From assembly GCA_937897215.1 (NCBI GenBank), contig CALCBQ010000132.1, positions 1-20,698 on the forward strand: a stretch of 20,698 nt of DNA, written 5' to 3'. The DNA comes from an uncultured Clostridia bacterium. GTDB lineage: Bacteria; Bacillota; Clostridia; Oscillospirales; Acutalibacteraceae. Shown here piece after piece: positions 13,791 to 20,698 of the stretch (the stretch's first letter is position 1; every line of letters begins with the position of its first letter). Below the pieces are notes generated by a model. It did not search any database and had not been told where the DNA came from. It saw nothing but the letters and a program-made list of their open reading frames with translations. The translations under genes were made by a program, and so were the position numbers.

Positions 13791-14777
13791 TTAAATAATT
13801 ACGCATTTTGAATTTTGATAATAATGTTCTAATATCTGCTCATAGTTAAACCCTTGTTGTGCCATGTGATTTGCACCATATTGACTCATTCCTACACCGT
13901 GTCCATAACCACATACGGTAAAAACAAAACTTCCGTCATTGTATTTAACTGCAAAAGTACTACTTTTAAGTCCAAAAATAGTACGAATGTCCATACCTTT
14001 GAAGTTTTTACCGCCAATAACTATTTCTTTTACCAAACCTGTATCGGTGTTGGTAATTTTTTCTACCCATTTTTCAGGATTTTCGCCCAAATCAACATTA
14101 TTATCAATAAGTTTTTTCTTGAATTCTTCACTTGTAACAGTTACTTCTGACTTGTAAGCAGGGGAGAGTTTGTCCCCCGCACTTTGTACAGATATAAGAT
14201 ATGGATAATCTCCACCCCATACATCACTTGCGTTTTCGGTTTGTCCATTAGAAATTGCATGAAAAACTGCATTTATGGGCTCATTTTCATAAGTGAGAAT
14301 TGTATTTATTACTTCGTCAACACATTTTTCAAGTTTTTCCCGATATGCATTGTAATTGTTGCCCCATTTTTCTCTTTGCTCATCTTCCGTTAAAAATCCT
14401 TGATGAGTAGATGCGCTGTCCGTAATATCAGCATCTTCAAGATTGTCTGTTTTATGTAGTTTTGTGTATTCAAGTTTTGTGTGAGCTGCAACTGTTTGCG
14501 CCTTTATTGCTTCTTCGTGATATGCCGGGTTAACTTCAGCCGCCACAACGCCGATTAGATATTCTCGTAAACTCATTTCCGTAATATTTTTACTACTCGC
14601 ATTCATAACTTTTACGGTAGAATTAACATTTTCATCGGGTTCTTTTTCTGTGATTTCAGTTTCTTCTTCTGTAAAGAATTCCCTTGAAATTACATCGGTT
14701 GCTTTTTCAACAGACACTAACGGAAGTAGTATCATTGCAAGTGCCAGAAAAAAGCATATAAGCGTGTAACTTTTCAT
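13791..14777 (-). CDS. spoIID: Stage II sporulation protein D (SpoIID/LytB domain)
   Basis: A 328-residue membrane-anchored lytic transglycosylase that degrades peptidoglycan stripped of stem peptides during forespore engulfment, working with SpoIIP and SpoIIM. One N-terminal membrane segment (about 5-21) and an acidic linker precede the catalytic domain. The active-site Glu lies in YLIGVVAAEVNP (motif near residue 90). The conserved downstream segments are FHAISNGQTENASDVWGG and GYGHGVGMSQYGA. In many relatives the first of these begins HSTSGG; here it is HAISNG, a mild departure. GGGAG (14787-14791, minus strand) lies 9 bases before the ATG. It diverges from citrate synthase. In Bacillus this gene depends on sigma-E; an AATACAAA-like -10 is present upstream but I cannot call a promoter with confidence. 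Confidence 0.92.
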   Translation of the reverse strand: MKSYTLICFFLALAMILLPLVSVEKATDVISREFFTEEETEITEKEPDENVNSTVKVMNASSKNITEMSLREYLIGVVAAEVNPAYHEEAIKAQTVAAHTKLEYTKLHKTDNLEDADITDSASTHQGFLTEDEQREKWGNNYNAYREKLEKCVDEVINTILTYENEPINAVFHAISNGQTENASDVWGGDYPYLISVQSAGDKLSPAYKSEVTVTSEEFKKKLIDNNVDLGENPEKWVEKITNTDTGLVKEIVIGGKNFKGMDIRTIFGLKSSTFAVKYNDGSFVFTVCGYGHGVGMSQYGANHMAQQGFNYEQILEHYYQNSKCVII

Positions 14778-14796
14778 ATTTTATATCTCCCTTTTA

Positions 14797-14825
14797 TTGA
14801 CTTTAACTGTCATTTGTATTAAAAT
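14797..14825 (+). promoter_or_regulatory. Promoter of the citrate synthase operon
   Basis: TTGACT (14797-14802), a 17-base spacer and TAAAAT (14820-14825) give a good vegetative promoter. The predicted start near 14832 leaves a leader of about 55 bases before the citrate synthase ATG. Confidence 0.7.
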
Positions 14826-14840
14826 ATACAATGTATATTT
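14822..14840 (+). promoter_or_regulatory. 19-bp palindrome over the citrate synthase transcription start
   Basis: AAATATACA-A-TGTATATTT is a perfect inverted repeat of 9-bp arms with a single central base. It overlaps the -10 box and the predicted start point, the position of a repressor operator. It lies in the divergent gap, so it could also affect spoIID. The region is AT-rich, so chance is possible. Confidence 0.45.
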
Positions 14841-14887
14841 ATATTATTTTGGATACGTATCGAAATTTTCTACAAGGAGGTAAAATA

Positions 14888-16303
14888 ATGTCAGAATATA
14901 TTTCAAGTATCTCCAATGAGGCTCTTTCTACATTATGCGAAGAGCTTCGTAAAAATAACTATATAAACCCTGATTATTATCACAGATTTGACGTAAAACG
15001 CGGACTTCGAAATGCAGACGGCACAGGTGTTCTTGCAGGTCTTACACGTGTTTGCTCTGTTGAAGGTTATTATATGGATGACGGCGAAAAAGTGCCAAAA
15101 CACGGTCGCCTTATTTATCGCGGTATCAATATGAATGATATCGTAGAAAACTGCGAAAAAGAAAACCGTTTTGGTTATGAAGAAGTAGTTTGGCTTTTGA
15201 TGTTCGGCTCACTTCCTACAAAAGAACAGTTAGAGCATTTCCGTCAGGTTCTTGCAACTTGTCGTGAATTACCAGATGATTTTATCGAAGATATGATTAT
15301 GAAGGCACCATCGCCTGATATTATGAATAAAGCAGCTCGTAGTGTGTTAGCTCTCTATTCTTATGACCCTAATCCTGATGATATTTCGCCTGAAAATGTG
15401 CTCCGTCAGTCAATTCAACTTATTGCACAGTTGCCTACAATTATGACTGCAGCTTATCAGGTTAAGCGTCGTGCTTATGATAAAAAGAGTATGTTCTTCC
15501 ACCCTAATAAGAAAGAATTAGGTACAGCAGAAAGCATTCTCCGTTCAATTCGTCCTGATAAATTCTTTACAGATGAAGAAGCAAAACTTCTTGATATCTG
15601 TATGATTATTCATGCTGAACATGGTGGCGGTAATAACTCAACATTTACAACAAGATGTATAACATCAAGCGGTACAGATACATATTCTGCAATCGCCGCA
15701 GGTATTGGCTCGCTTAAAGGTCCTCGTCATGGCGGTGCAAATATTGCAGTTCACAAAATGGTTGAAGATATTAAAGAGAATGTAAAAGATATTACAGATG
15801 AAGGTCAGGTTGCTGACTATCTTACAAAGATTATGAATAAGCAGGCAGGGGACGGAACAGGTCTTGTTTATGGTATGGGCCATGCGGTTTATACACTTTC
15901 TGACCCAAGAGCCGTCATTCTTCGCAGATATGCCGACAAGTTCTCAAAAGAACAGGGCAGAGAAGATGATTTTAAACTTCTAAACCTTATTGAAACTCTT
16001 ACCCCTGAACTTTTCGCAAAGCATAGAGGTATTAATAAGAAAATCTGTGCAAATGTGGACCTTTATTCAGGACTTGTTTATGATATGCTTGGTATTCCTA
16101 AAGATTTGTTCACACCGCTCTTTATGGCAGCTCGTTCAGCAGGTTGGGCAGCTCATCGTATTGAAGAACTTACAACAGGCGGAAGAATTATCCGTCCTGC
16201 TTATAAAAATGCTACAATTCCACGTGCTTATGTTCCAATGAGTGAAAGAATTGTTCGTACTGAAGGAATTCAGAAAGATTATATTCCTATTGAGGAAAGG
16301 TAA
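14888..16303 (+). CDS. Citrate synthase
   Basis: A 471-residue citrate (Si)-synthase family enzyme condensing acetyl-CoA with oxaloacetate; a 2-methylcitrate activity cannot be excluded. The catalytic residues are visible: His245 in HAEHGGGN, His332 in GMGHAVY and Asp391 in NVDLYSG. The substrate-binding region LKGPRHGGAN is also present. It is longer than the minimal 370-residue type through an N-terminal extension of roughly 60-80 residues, as in a known clostridial subgroup. The start at 14888 is fixed by AAGGAGG at 14874-14880; the upstream ATG at 14831 would put non-homologous sequence in front and overlaps the palindrome. In anaerobes this enzyme feeds 2-oxoglutarate and glutamate synthesis. 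It leads a packed run of same-strand genes. No aconitase or isocitrate dehydrogenase is in the window. Confidence 0.94.
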   Translation: MSEYISSISNEALSTLCEELRKNNYINPDYYHRFDVKRGLRNADGTGVLAGLTRVCSVEGYYMDDGEKVPKHGRLIYRGINMNDIVENCEKENRFGYEEVVWLLMFGSLPTKEQLEHFRQVLATCRELPDDFIEDMIMKAPSPDIMNKAARSVLALYSYDPNPDDISPENVLRQSIQLIAQLPTIMTAAYQVKRRAYDKKSMFFHPNKKELGTAESILRSIRPDKFFTDEEAKLLDICMIIHAEHGGGNNSTFTTRCITSSGTDTYSAIAAGIGSLKGPRHGGANIAVHKMVEDIKENVKDITDEGQVADYLTKIMNKQAGDGTGLVYGMGHAVYTLSDPRAVILRRYADKFSKEQGREDDFKLLNLIETLTPELFAKHRGINKKICANVDLYSGLVYDMLGIPKDLFTPLFMAARSAGWAAHRIEELTTGGRIIRPAYKNATIPRAYVPMSERIVRTEGIQKDYIPIEER

Positions 16304-16310
16304 GAAAACT

Positions 16311-17267
16311 ATGAAAATAACAGGTAAATATGAAAAAATTAATCCGTTATATTCACTTTATGTAATACTCGGACTTGTTGTAGTTGCGGTACCATTCAGA
16401 ATGTATCAACACCTTAATATTATTGAGGCAGATTCAGGTTTCTACAGAGTGGTTGACTGGTCAGTTTATCTTCTCGCGGCACTCAGTATTCTTGCGGTTA
16501 TAGTACCTTATGTGCTTACAACACTTTCCAAGAATGTGCCTGCATCAAAATCTCCGTTCAAAAAAGATAAATTTATGGCAGTTGCGTCATTCATCTTTGC
16601 ATGCGGTATAATTTTTGATGTCGTTAAAGCAATTTCAACATTCTTAATTAATGCAAAGAATTTCAGTGCAGCAGGACTTTCATTTATGGGCACTGCTGAC
16701 CAAGCACAATTCCCAATTCTTATTGAAGGTGTTTTTGGAGTTTTTGCCGCAATTTATATAATTATTTTCGGTATTTCATTTATTGATGGCAGAACAACAT
16801 ATTCACAGTATAAATTCTTGGCTCTAGCACCACTTTTTTGGGGTATGAGCAGAATAGTTATTCGTTTTGTGAGAAAAATAGCATATGTGAATGTTTCTGA
16901 CTTAATGCTTGAGCTTTTCGGCATTATGTTTATGTTGATTTTCTTACTTGCATTTGCACGAATTTGTTCAGGTCTTGCAAACAGTAAAGCTATGAGAACG
17001 CTTTTTGCATCTGGATTTGTGTCAATTTTCTTCTGTGTGGTTGCAAATCTTCCACGACTTATTATGGTACTTACAGGTAATGCAAACGCATTAGCAGATG
17101 AATATCCTTTCTCACTTTGCGATTTGGGATTTGCAGTTTTTGCATTTGCATACATTACTAATGCAGTTAAGTGTGCAAAAGAGAACGATAGTCTTGAACT
17201 TATTGATGAAGAATCAAAAGATGTTCATGACGAAATGGAAACAGACGATAATTTTCTTTCGGAGTAA
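16311..17267 (+). CDS. Unknown integral membrane protein, about 8 TM segments
   Basis: A 318-residue protein I do not recognise. It has about eight hydrophobic segments, roughly at 14-31, 51-71, 88-108, 136-157, 169-187, 197-217, 228-250 and 268-288, and ends in a charged, acidic tail (about 290-318) that should be cytoplasmic. No enzymatic or transport motif is evident. The ATG at 16311 is preceded by AAAGG at 16296-16300, just at the citrate synthase stop; a longer reading from 16242 would overlap citrate synthase by over 60 bases and is rejected. The next gene follows after 6 bases. Its place between citrate synthase and an AEC transporter suggests co-transcription but does not prove a shared pathway. 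Confidence 0.8.
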   Translation: MKITGKYEKINPLYSLYVILGLVVVAVPFRMYQHLNIIEADSGFYRVVDWSVYLLAALSILAVIVPYVLTTLSKNVPASKSPFKKDKFMAVASFIFACGIIFDVVKAISTFLINAKNFSAAGLSFMGTADQAQFPILIEGVFGVFAAIYIIIFGISFIDGRTTYSQYKFLALAPLFWGMSRIVIRFVRKIAYVNVSDLMLELFGIMFMLIFLLAFARICSGLANSKAMRTLFASGFVSIFFCVVANLPRLIMVLTGNANALADEYPFSLCDLGFAVFAFAYITNAVKCAKENDSLELIDEESKDVHDEMETDDNFLSE

Positions 17268-17273
17268 TAAAAA

Positions 17274-18218
17274 ATGCAGTTATTCTTAAGCAATGTTGTT
17301 ACGGCTTTTACTCAGGTTTTAATACTTTTTCTTGTGGCTATGGTAGGTCTTGTATGCCATAAAACAGGTATATATACTGAAAAAGCATCAAGAATGACAA
17401 CAGACTTGTTATTTTATATTGTAGCTCCTGCAATTATAATCCGTTCATTTTTGGGAATGGAGTTCAGTCGGGATACTTTAGGGGGACTTCTTAAAGCACT
17501 TTTAGGGGGTATTTTCTTCCACCTTGTTGGTATGATTTTTACGAAAATCTTATTTAATAAGAGCGATAAAGATACTGCTGGTATTTTTAAGTATGCTTGT
17601 TGTTATGGTAATGTAGGTTATATGGCATTACCATTAGCTCAAGCAGTGCTTGGTGATGAGGGAATATTTTACTGTTCTGTAATTTTAGTGCCATTTAATT
17701 TTCTTTCATTTACCCATGGTGCAGGTTTAATGAAGAAAAGAGATAAAAATGAAAAGTTTAATTTCAAAAAACTGCTTACAAATCCAGGTGTTTTAGGTGT
17801 TGCAATCGGTCTTCCTCTTTTTTTGTTACAGGTGGAACTACCAGAAGTGATTTATGCACCTGTTTCGTACCTTGCAGACCTTAATACACCACTTGCAATG
17901 GTAATGTTCGGCACATATCTTGCAGCAGCCGATTGGAAAACAATTTTTTCGGATAAAAGAATTTTTACAACAGCACTTGTAAAGATTATCTTAATCCCAC
18001 TTATTACGGTTTTATCATTAAAACTTATGGGCTTTGGTGGAACGTTACTTGTGGCTTGTGTGTTAAGTGCGTCAGCGCCAACAGCCAGTGCAACAGTTAT
18101 GTTTGCTGCAAAATATGACCGTGATACAGGTCTTGCGTCAAAGGTAACATCTTTTATAAGTGTGCTTTCAATTATTACAATGCCTGTAATGATAGCAATA
18201 GCACAAAGCTTACAATAA
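17274..18218 (+). CDS. AEC family transporter
   Basis: A 314-residue membrane protein of the auxin efflux carrier (AEC) family, with about ten helices in the usual two-half arrangement. Typical segments are ATQ-like start helix NVVTAFTQVLILFLVAMVG, GNVGYMALPLAQAVLG in the middle and ASAPTASATVMFAAKY near the C-terminus. Bacterial members mostly move small organic acids such as malate or other carboxylates; the substrate here is unknown. GGAG (17261-17264) lies inside the end of the preceding gene, 9 bases before the ATG. With citrate synthase upstream, a di- or tricarboxylate substrate would make sense, but that is inference. Confidence 0.88.
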   Translation: MQLFLSNVVTAFTQVLILFLVAMVGLVCHKTGIYTEKASRMTTDLLFYIVAPAIIIRSFLGMEFSRDTLGGLLKALLGGIFFHLVGMIFTKILFNKSDKDTAGIFKYACCYGNVGYMALPLAQAVLGDEGIFYCSVILVPFNFLSFTHGAGLMKKRDKNEKFNFKKLLTNPGVLGVAIGLPLFLLQVELPEVIYAPVSYLADLNTPLAMVMFGTYLAAADWKTIFSDKRIFTTALVKIILIPLITVLSLKLMGFGGTLLVACVLSASAPTASATVMFAAKYDRDTGLASKVTSFISVLSIITMPVMIAIAQSLQ

Positions 18219-18238
18219 TTTTTCAGGAGAGTGATTTT

Positions 18239-18565
18239 ATGAAACTCGTAGTTGCAATTATTAACAATGATGATGCAAATGCTGTTATGTCTAACCTTAC
18301 AAAGAATGGTTATCAGGCAACAAAACTTTCCACATCAGGTGGGTTTTTACGAGCAGGTAATATTACTCTTCTGATTGGTGTTGAAGATAAGAAAGTTGAT
18401 GATGTAATTGATATTATCGGCGAATTCAGTAGTCAACGAAAGGAAATTACACCAATTACAAATACATATATAGGGGATTCAATGCTTTCATCGGTGCCTG
18501 TTGAAGTAACAGTAGGCGGAGCAACAATTTTTGTTCTTGATGTTGAGCAGTTTTATAAAATATGA
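18239..18565 (+). CDS. darA: PII-like cyclic-di-AMP receptor DarA
   Basis: A 108-residue trimeric PII-like protein that binds cyclic di-AMP in Firmicutes (also called PstA or YaaQ). The N-terminus MKLVVAIINNDDA and the binding-site segment LSTSGGFLRAGNITLLIGV are diagnostic, and the C-terminal VGGATIFVLDVEQF strand fits. The partner that DarA controls is not known in most species. The length matches the family. Its stop overlaps the start of holB in an ATGA, and darA-holB-ricT matches the order seen in the Bacillus yaaQ-yaaR-holB-yaaT region, here without the yaaR gene. Confidence 0.93.
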   Translation: MKLVVAIINNDDANAVMSNLTKNGYQATKLSTSGGFLRAGNITLLIGVEDKKVDDVIDIIGEFSSQRKEITPITNTYIGDSMLSSVPVEVTVGGATIFVLDVEQFYKI

Positions 18566-19431
18566 CAAATAAGGATTTACAATTCAATAAGCTCAACAGT
18601 GAGGTTGTTTCGTCTGTTGAGCAGGGCTCTTTTCCACACGGAGTGCTTGTTGAATGCCAGAATGAAGATGATGGTGTTCAGTTCGCGCGCTTTATTGCGA
18701 ATTGTCTTGTATGTCGCGGGGAGTCAAAGCCTTGTGGCGAGTGTGAAGATTGTCATAAAGCTAATAAAAACGGTCATCCCGATATTTTTGAAACCGATGG
18801 TATAATCAAAAGTAAAAGTAAAGTTTTTGCAGTTGATTCCGTCCGTGAAATCCGTGATGATGCATTCATTTTACCTAATGAGAGTGATAGAAAGGTATAT
18901 ATTCTTAAAAACGCTCATAATATGAATGACCAGGCACAGAATGCTATACTTAAAATACTTGAAGAACCACCATCATATGTGTTCTTTATAATCGTTACAA
19001 CTTCAAGAAGCACAATGCTTGAGACCGTGCTTTCTCGTGTACAGACTTATTCACTTTTAAGTGATGAAGAAAAAATCACGGATAAAGAATGCGAAACAGT
19101 GAAGAATTTTATTAAAGCACTTCTTAATGTGAATGAATTAGCACTTGTTGAGCAAACTGCGGTTTTTATTAAGAATAATCAGTTTGCAAAACGCATATTA
19201 GGTATTCTTTCAGAAGTTTTTCGTGATGCGCTTGTGCTTAAAAGTGGGTATTCAAGAGAAGTCAGATTTTCCGAAGAAGTGAATGTGCTTTATAATAAAT
19301 TAACTGCAAAATCACTTATGCAGCTTGTTGAAGTGTGTGATGAGTTAATCGGCTCTATTGACAGAAATTGTAATAATAACTTGCTCGTTGTAAGAATGTG
19401 TTATGAATTCAAACGAGCTGTAGGTAGATAA
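18562..19431 (+). CDS. holB: DNA polymerase III subunit delta prime
   Basis: A 289-residue clamp-loader subunit of the AAA+ family, which with delta and DnaX opens the beta clamp. The zinc-finger cysteines are visible in CLVCRGESKPCGECEDC (Cys51, 58, 61, 64). The segments HPDIF, VREIRDDA and NDQAQNAILKILEEPP are typical of the family. The Walker A loop is degenerate, as expected for delta prime, which does not bind ATP productively. The usual SRC motif reads SRV: the arginine that reaches into the neighbouring subunit is kept and the cysteine is not. At 289 residues it is somewhat shorter than many delta prime subunits. It overlaps darA by 4 bases and has no separate ribosome site of note. 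Confidence 0.92.
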   Translation: MTNKDLQFNKLNSEVVSSVEQGSFPHGVLVECQNEDDGVQFARFIANCLVCRGESKPCGECEDCHKANKNGHPDIFETDGIIKSKSKVFAVDSVREIRDDAFILPNESDRKVYILKNAHNMNDQAQNAILKILEEPPSYVFFIIVTTSRSTMLETVLSRVQTYSLLSDEEKITDKECETVKNFIKALLNVNELALVEQTAVFIKNNQFAKRILGILSEVFRDALVLKSGYSREVRFSEEVNVLYNKLTAKSLMQLVEVCDELIGSIDRNCNNNLLVVRMCYEFKRAVGR

Positions 19432-19459
19432 TAGGGTGTTACCCTAAAGGAGTAAACAG

Positions 19460-20323
19460 ATGATAGAAACAGTTGGTATAAGATTCAAAGAGGGCGGAAA
19501 AATCTATGATTTTGATGCAGATGGTAAACAATTCAATAAAGGCGATTATGCCATAGTTGAAACAGTGCGCGGTATGGAATGCGGACTTGTTGCCAAAGCA
19601 AATCACGGCACTAATGAAGATGATATTACAAAACCTCTTAAAAAAGTTATCCGTGTTGCAACGGAAGAAGATATTAAAACTCTTGCTGAAAATAAAGAAA
19701 AAGAAAAAGAGGCATTCAAAACTTGTGAGAAAAAAATTGCAGCACATGGTCTCCAGATGAACCTTGTTGATGTTGAATATACATTTGACCGTAGCAAACT
19801 TCTTTTCTATTTTACTGCAGATGGCAGAGTTGACTTCCGTGAACTTGTAAAGGATTTGGCATCATCATTCAGAACAAGAATTGAACTTCGTCAGATTGGT
19901 GTTCGTGATGAATCTCGTATGGTAGGCGGATTCGGTATTTGTGGCAGACCATTCTGCTGTAATACATTTTTAAATGATTTCCAACCTGTGTCAATTAAAA
20001 TGGCAAAAGAACAAGGACTTTCACTTAATCCTACAAAAATCAGTGGTACTTGTGGCCGCCTTATGTGTTGCCTTAAATATGAGCAGGATACTTATGAGCA
20101 TCTTCTCCGCGTTACACCAAAGGTTGGTGCTATTGTTGACACTCCTGACGGAAAAGGCAAGGTAATCGAAAACAACCTTATTACAGGAATGTTAAAGGTA
20201 ACACTTGACCGTCGTCCTGATGCTGCTCCTGCAGTGTTCCACCGTCATAGCGTGAAAATCCTTAAAGATGCTTATATTAAAGTTGAAAAAGAAGAACTTG
20301 AAGCACTTAAAGGAATTGAATAA
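19460..20323 (+). CDS. ricT: RicT (YaaT), PSP1-domain Fe-S regulator
   Basis: A 287-residue PSP1-domain protein, known in Bacillus as RicT or YaaT. With RicA and RicF it forms a complex carrying iron-sulfur clusters that promotes RNase Y-dependent mRNA maturation and affects sporulation, competence and biofilm decisions. The cysteine pattern is intact: Cys161, 166 and 167 in GICGRPFCC and Cys198, 203 and 204 in TCGRLMCC. The start has AAAGGAG at 19446-19452. A tiny hairpin, AGGGT-GTT-ACCCT (19433-19445), sits between holB and this site. Neither ricA nor ricF is in the window. It is the last gene of the run beginning at citrate synthase. No clear terminator follows before the ferredoxin promoter. 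Confidence 0.94.
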   Translation: MIETVGIRFKEGGKIYDFDADGKQFNKGDYAIVETVRGMECGLVAKANHGTNEDDITKPLKKVIRVATEEDIKTLAENKEKEKEAFKTCEKKIAAHGLQMNLVDVEYTFDRSKLLFYFTADGRVDFRELVKDLASSFRTRIELRQIGVRDESRMVGGFGICGRPFCCNTFLNDFQPVSIKMAKEQGLSLNPTKISGTCGRLMCCLKYEQDTYEHLLRVTPKVGAIVDTPDGKGKVIENNLITGMLKVTLDRRPDAAPAVFHRHSVKILKDAYIKVEKEELEALKGIE

Positions 20324-20331
20324 TTTAGTAC

Positions 20332-20359
20332 TTGATTTTTACATTTTTTATGTTACAAT
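20332..20359 (+). promoter_or_regulatory. Promoter of the ferredoxin gene
   Basis: TTGATT (20332-20337), a 16-base spacer and TACAAT (20354-20359) form a plausible vegetative promoter, with a leader of about 27 bases to the ATG. Confidence 0.7.
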
Positions 20360-20392
20360 GTAGATATACCAATAAAGGGAGGGTACATAACC

Positions 20393-20563
20393 ATGGCATA
20401 CAGAATTACTGATGATTGCATCGCTTGTGGCGCTTGCGCAGCTGATTGTCCAGTAGAAGCTATTTCTGAAGGAGATGGCATCTATGTAATCGACGCTGAT
20501 ACATGCATCGATTGTGGTGCTTGTGCAGATAGCTGCCCAGTTTCAGCTCCAGTTGCTGACTAA
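20393..20563 (+). CDS. 2[4Fe-4S] ferredoxin
   Basis: A 56-residue clostridial-type ferredoxin with two CxxCxxCxxxCP motifs: Cys9/12/15/19 and Cys38/41/44/48. It is a low-potential electron carrier linking pyruvate:ferredoxin oxidoreductase, hydrogenase and Rnf in anaerobes. The order of cysteines, the acidic surface and the size match the classic Clostridium protein almost exactly. GGGAGGG at 20377-20383 supports the ATG at 20393. The gene is monocistronic, with its own promoter and a strong terminator, which suits an abundant protein. Codon use is high-expression-like (GCT, GAT and similar codons dominate). Confidence 0.97.
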   Translation: MAYRITDDCIACGACAADCPVEAISEGDGIYVIDADTCIDCGACADSCPVSAPVAD

Positions 20564-20580
20564 TTAAACTAAAAGAAAAA

Positions 20581-20609
20581 TCCCACCGAGTATTCGGTGG
20601 GATTTTTTG
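20581..20609 (+). terminator. Rho-independent terminator after the ferredoxin gene
   Basis: A perfect 9-bp stem, TCCCACCGA (20581-20589) with TCGGTGGGA (20594-20602), has the loop GTAT and is followed by TTTTTT. A-rich sequence before the stem would also let it work on the minus strand. Confidence 0.95.
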
Positions 20610-20659
20610 TTTGTTCCATAAATTATAGTTTGTCGAACTGTTTTATATGTGTATTCTCG

Positions 20660-20698
20660 GCTCCCCTTGTCAGGGGAGCTGTCAACGAAGTTGACTGA
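20660..20698 (+). repeat. Two-hairpin intergenic repeat, copy 2 (cut by window edge)
   Basis: GCTCCCCT-TGTC-AGGGGAGC (20660-20679) is followed by GTCAAC-GAA-GTTGAC (20681-20695) and TGA at the edge. It shares architecture and much sequence with the opposite-strand copy at 1-34. The second stem differs (CTGC/GCAG there, CAAC/GTTG here) but pairs in both. Confidence 0.7.

Noticed and set aside
18562..19431. holB as a broken gene because Walker A and SRC are imperfect
   Set aside because: Delta prime normally lacks a working Walker A, and the SRC arginine is kept. The frame is intact and the zinc finger complete.
1..20698. The window as a composite mobile element bounded by the terminal inverted repeats
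   Set aside because: The gene content is core and conserved (Rnf, ribosomal proteins, holB, ricT), with no transposase or integrase. The inverted copies are better explained as independent members of a dispersed repeat family.
20660..20698. CRISPR-like repeat
   Set aside because: Only single copies are seen at each end, without spacers or cas genes.

Overview
The window looks like chromosome of a low-GC, endospore-forming Firmicute of the class Clostridia, probably an anaerobic gut Oscillospirales- or Ruminococcus-type organism. The support is a clostridial-order Rnf operon (rnfC-D-G-E-A-B), a SpoIID protein, RicT/YaaT, the c-di-AMP receptor DarA, an L27 precursor with its Prp protease, strong AGGAGG-type ribosome sites, and a two-hairpin repeat of a kind I recall from gut Clostridia. 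The lineage below class level is inference.

Layout. 1-34 is a partial two-hairpin repeat. 156-2279 holds a cytoplasmic GH35 beta-galactosidase and an MmcQ/YjbR protein, closed by a terminator. 2433-9030 is one long transcription unit with a consensus promoter inside two overlapping inverted repeats: the six Rnf genes, then a NusG-domain-II protein and a Gx-transporter-family membrane protein. A terminator and a new promoter overlap at 9042-9101. They lead to a lipoprotein built from two FMN_bind-like repeats (9168-10190), then a terminator and an ApbE flavin transferase (10315-11388). 11397-12481 is the ribosomal unit rplU-prp-rpmA. 12519-13733 is an AlaA-type aminotransferase. spoIID (minus strand, 13791-14777) diverges from 14888-20323, a tightly packed run: citrate synthase, an unknown 8-TM protein, an AEC transporter, darA, holB and ricT. 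20393-20563 is a 2[4Fe-4S] ferredoxin with its own promoter and terminator. 20660-20698 is a second copy of the two-hairpin repeat in the opposite orientation, cut by the window edge.

How the genes work together. Rnf oxidises reduced ferredoxin, reduces NAD+ and moves ions across the membrane. RnfD and RnfG carry FMN covalently bound to Thr in SGAT-type motifs, and ApbE attaches it. Here RnfG has two complete acceptor motifs, and a separate lipoprotein has two divergent FMN_bind-like repeats with EF-hand-like Asp/Asn loops. The most unusual reading of the window is therefore an expanded extracytoplasmic flavin module attached to an ordinary Rnf complex. Everything else is mostly conserved housekeeping, with several candidate regulatory palindromes.

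No tRNA, rRNA, CRISPR array, transposase or phage gene was seen. No stretch over 300 bases lacks a gene.
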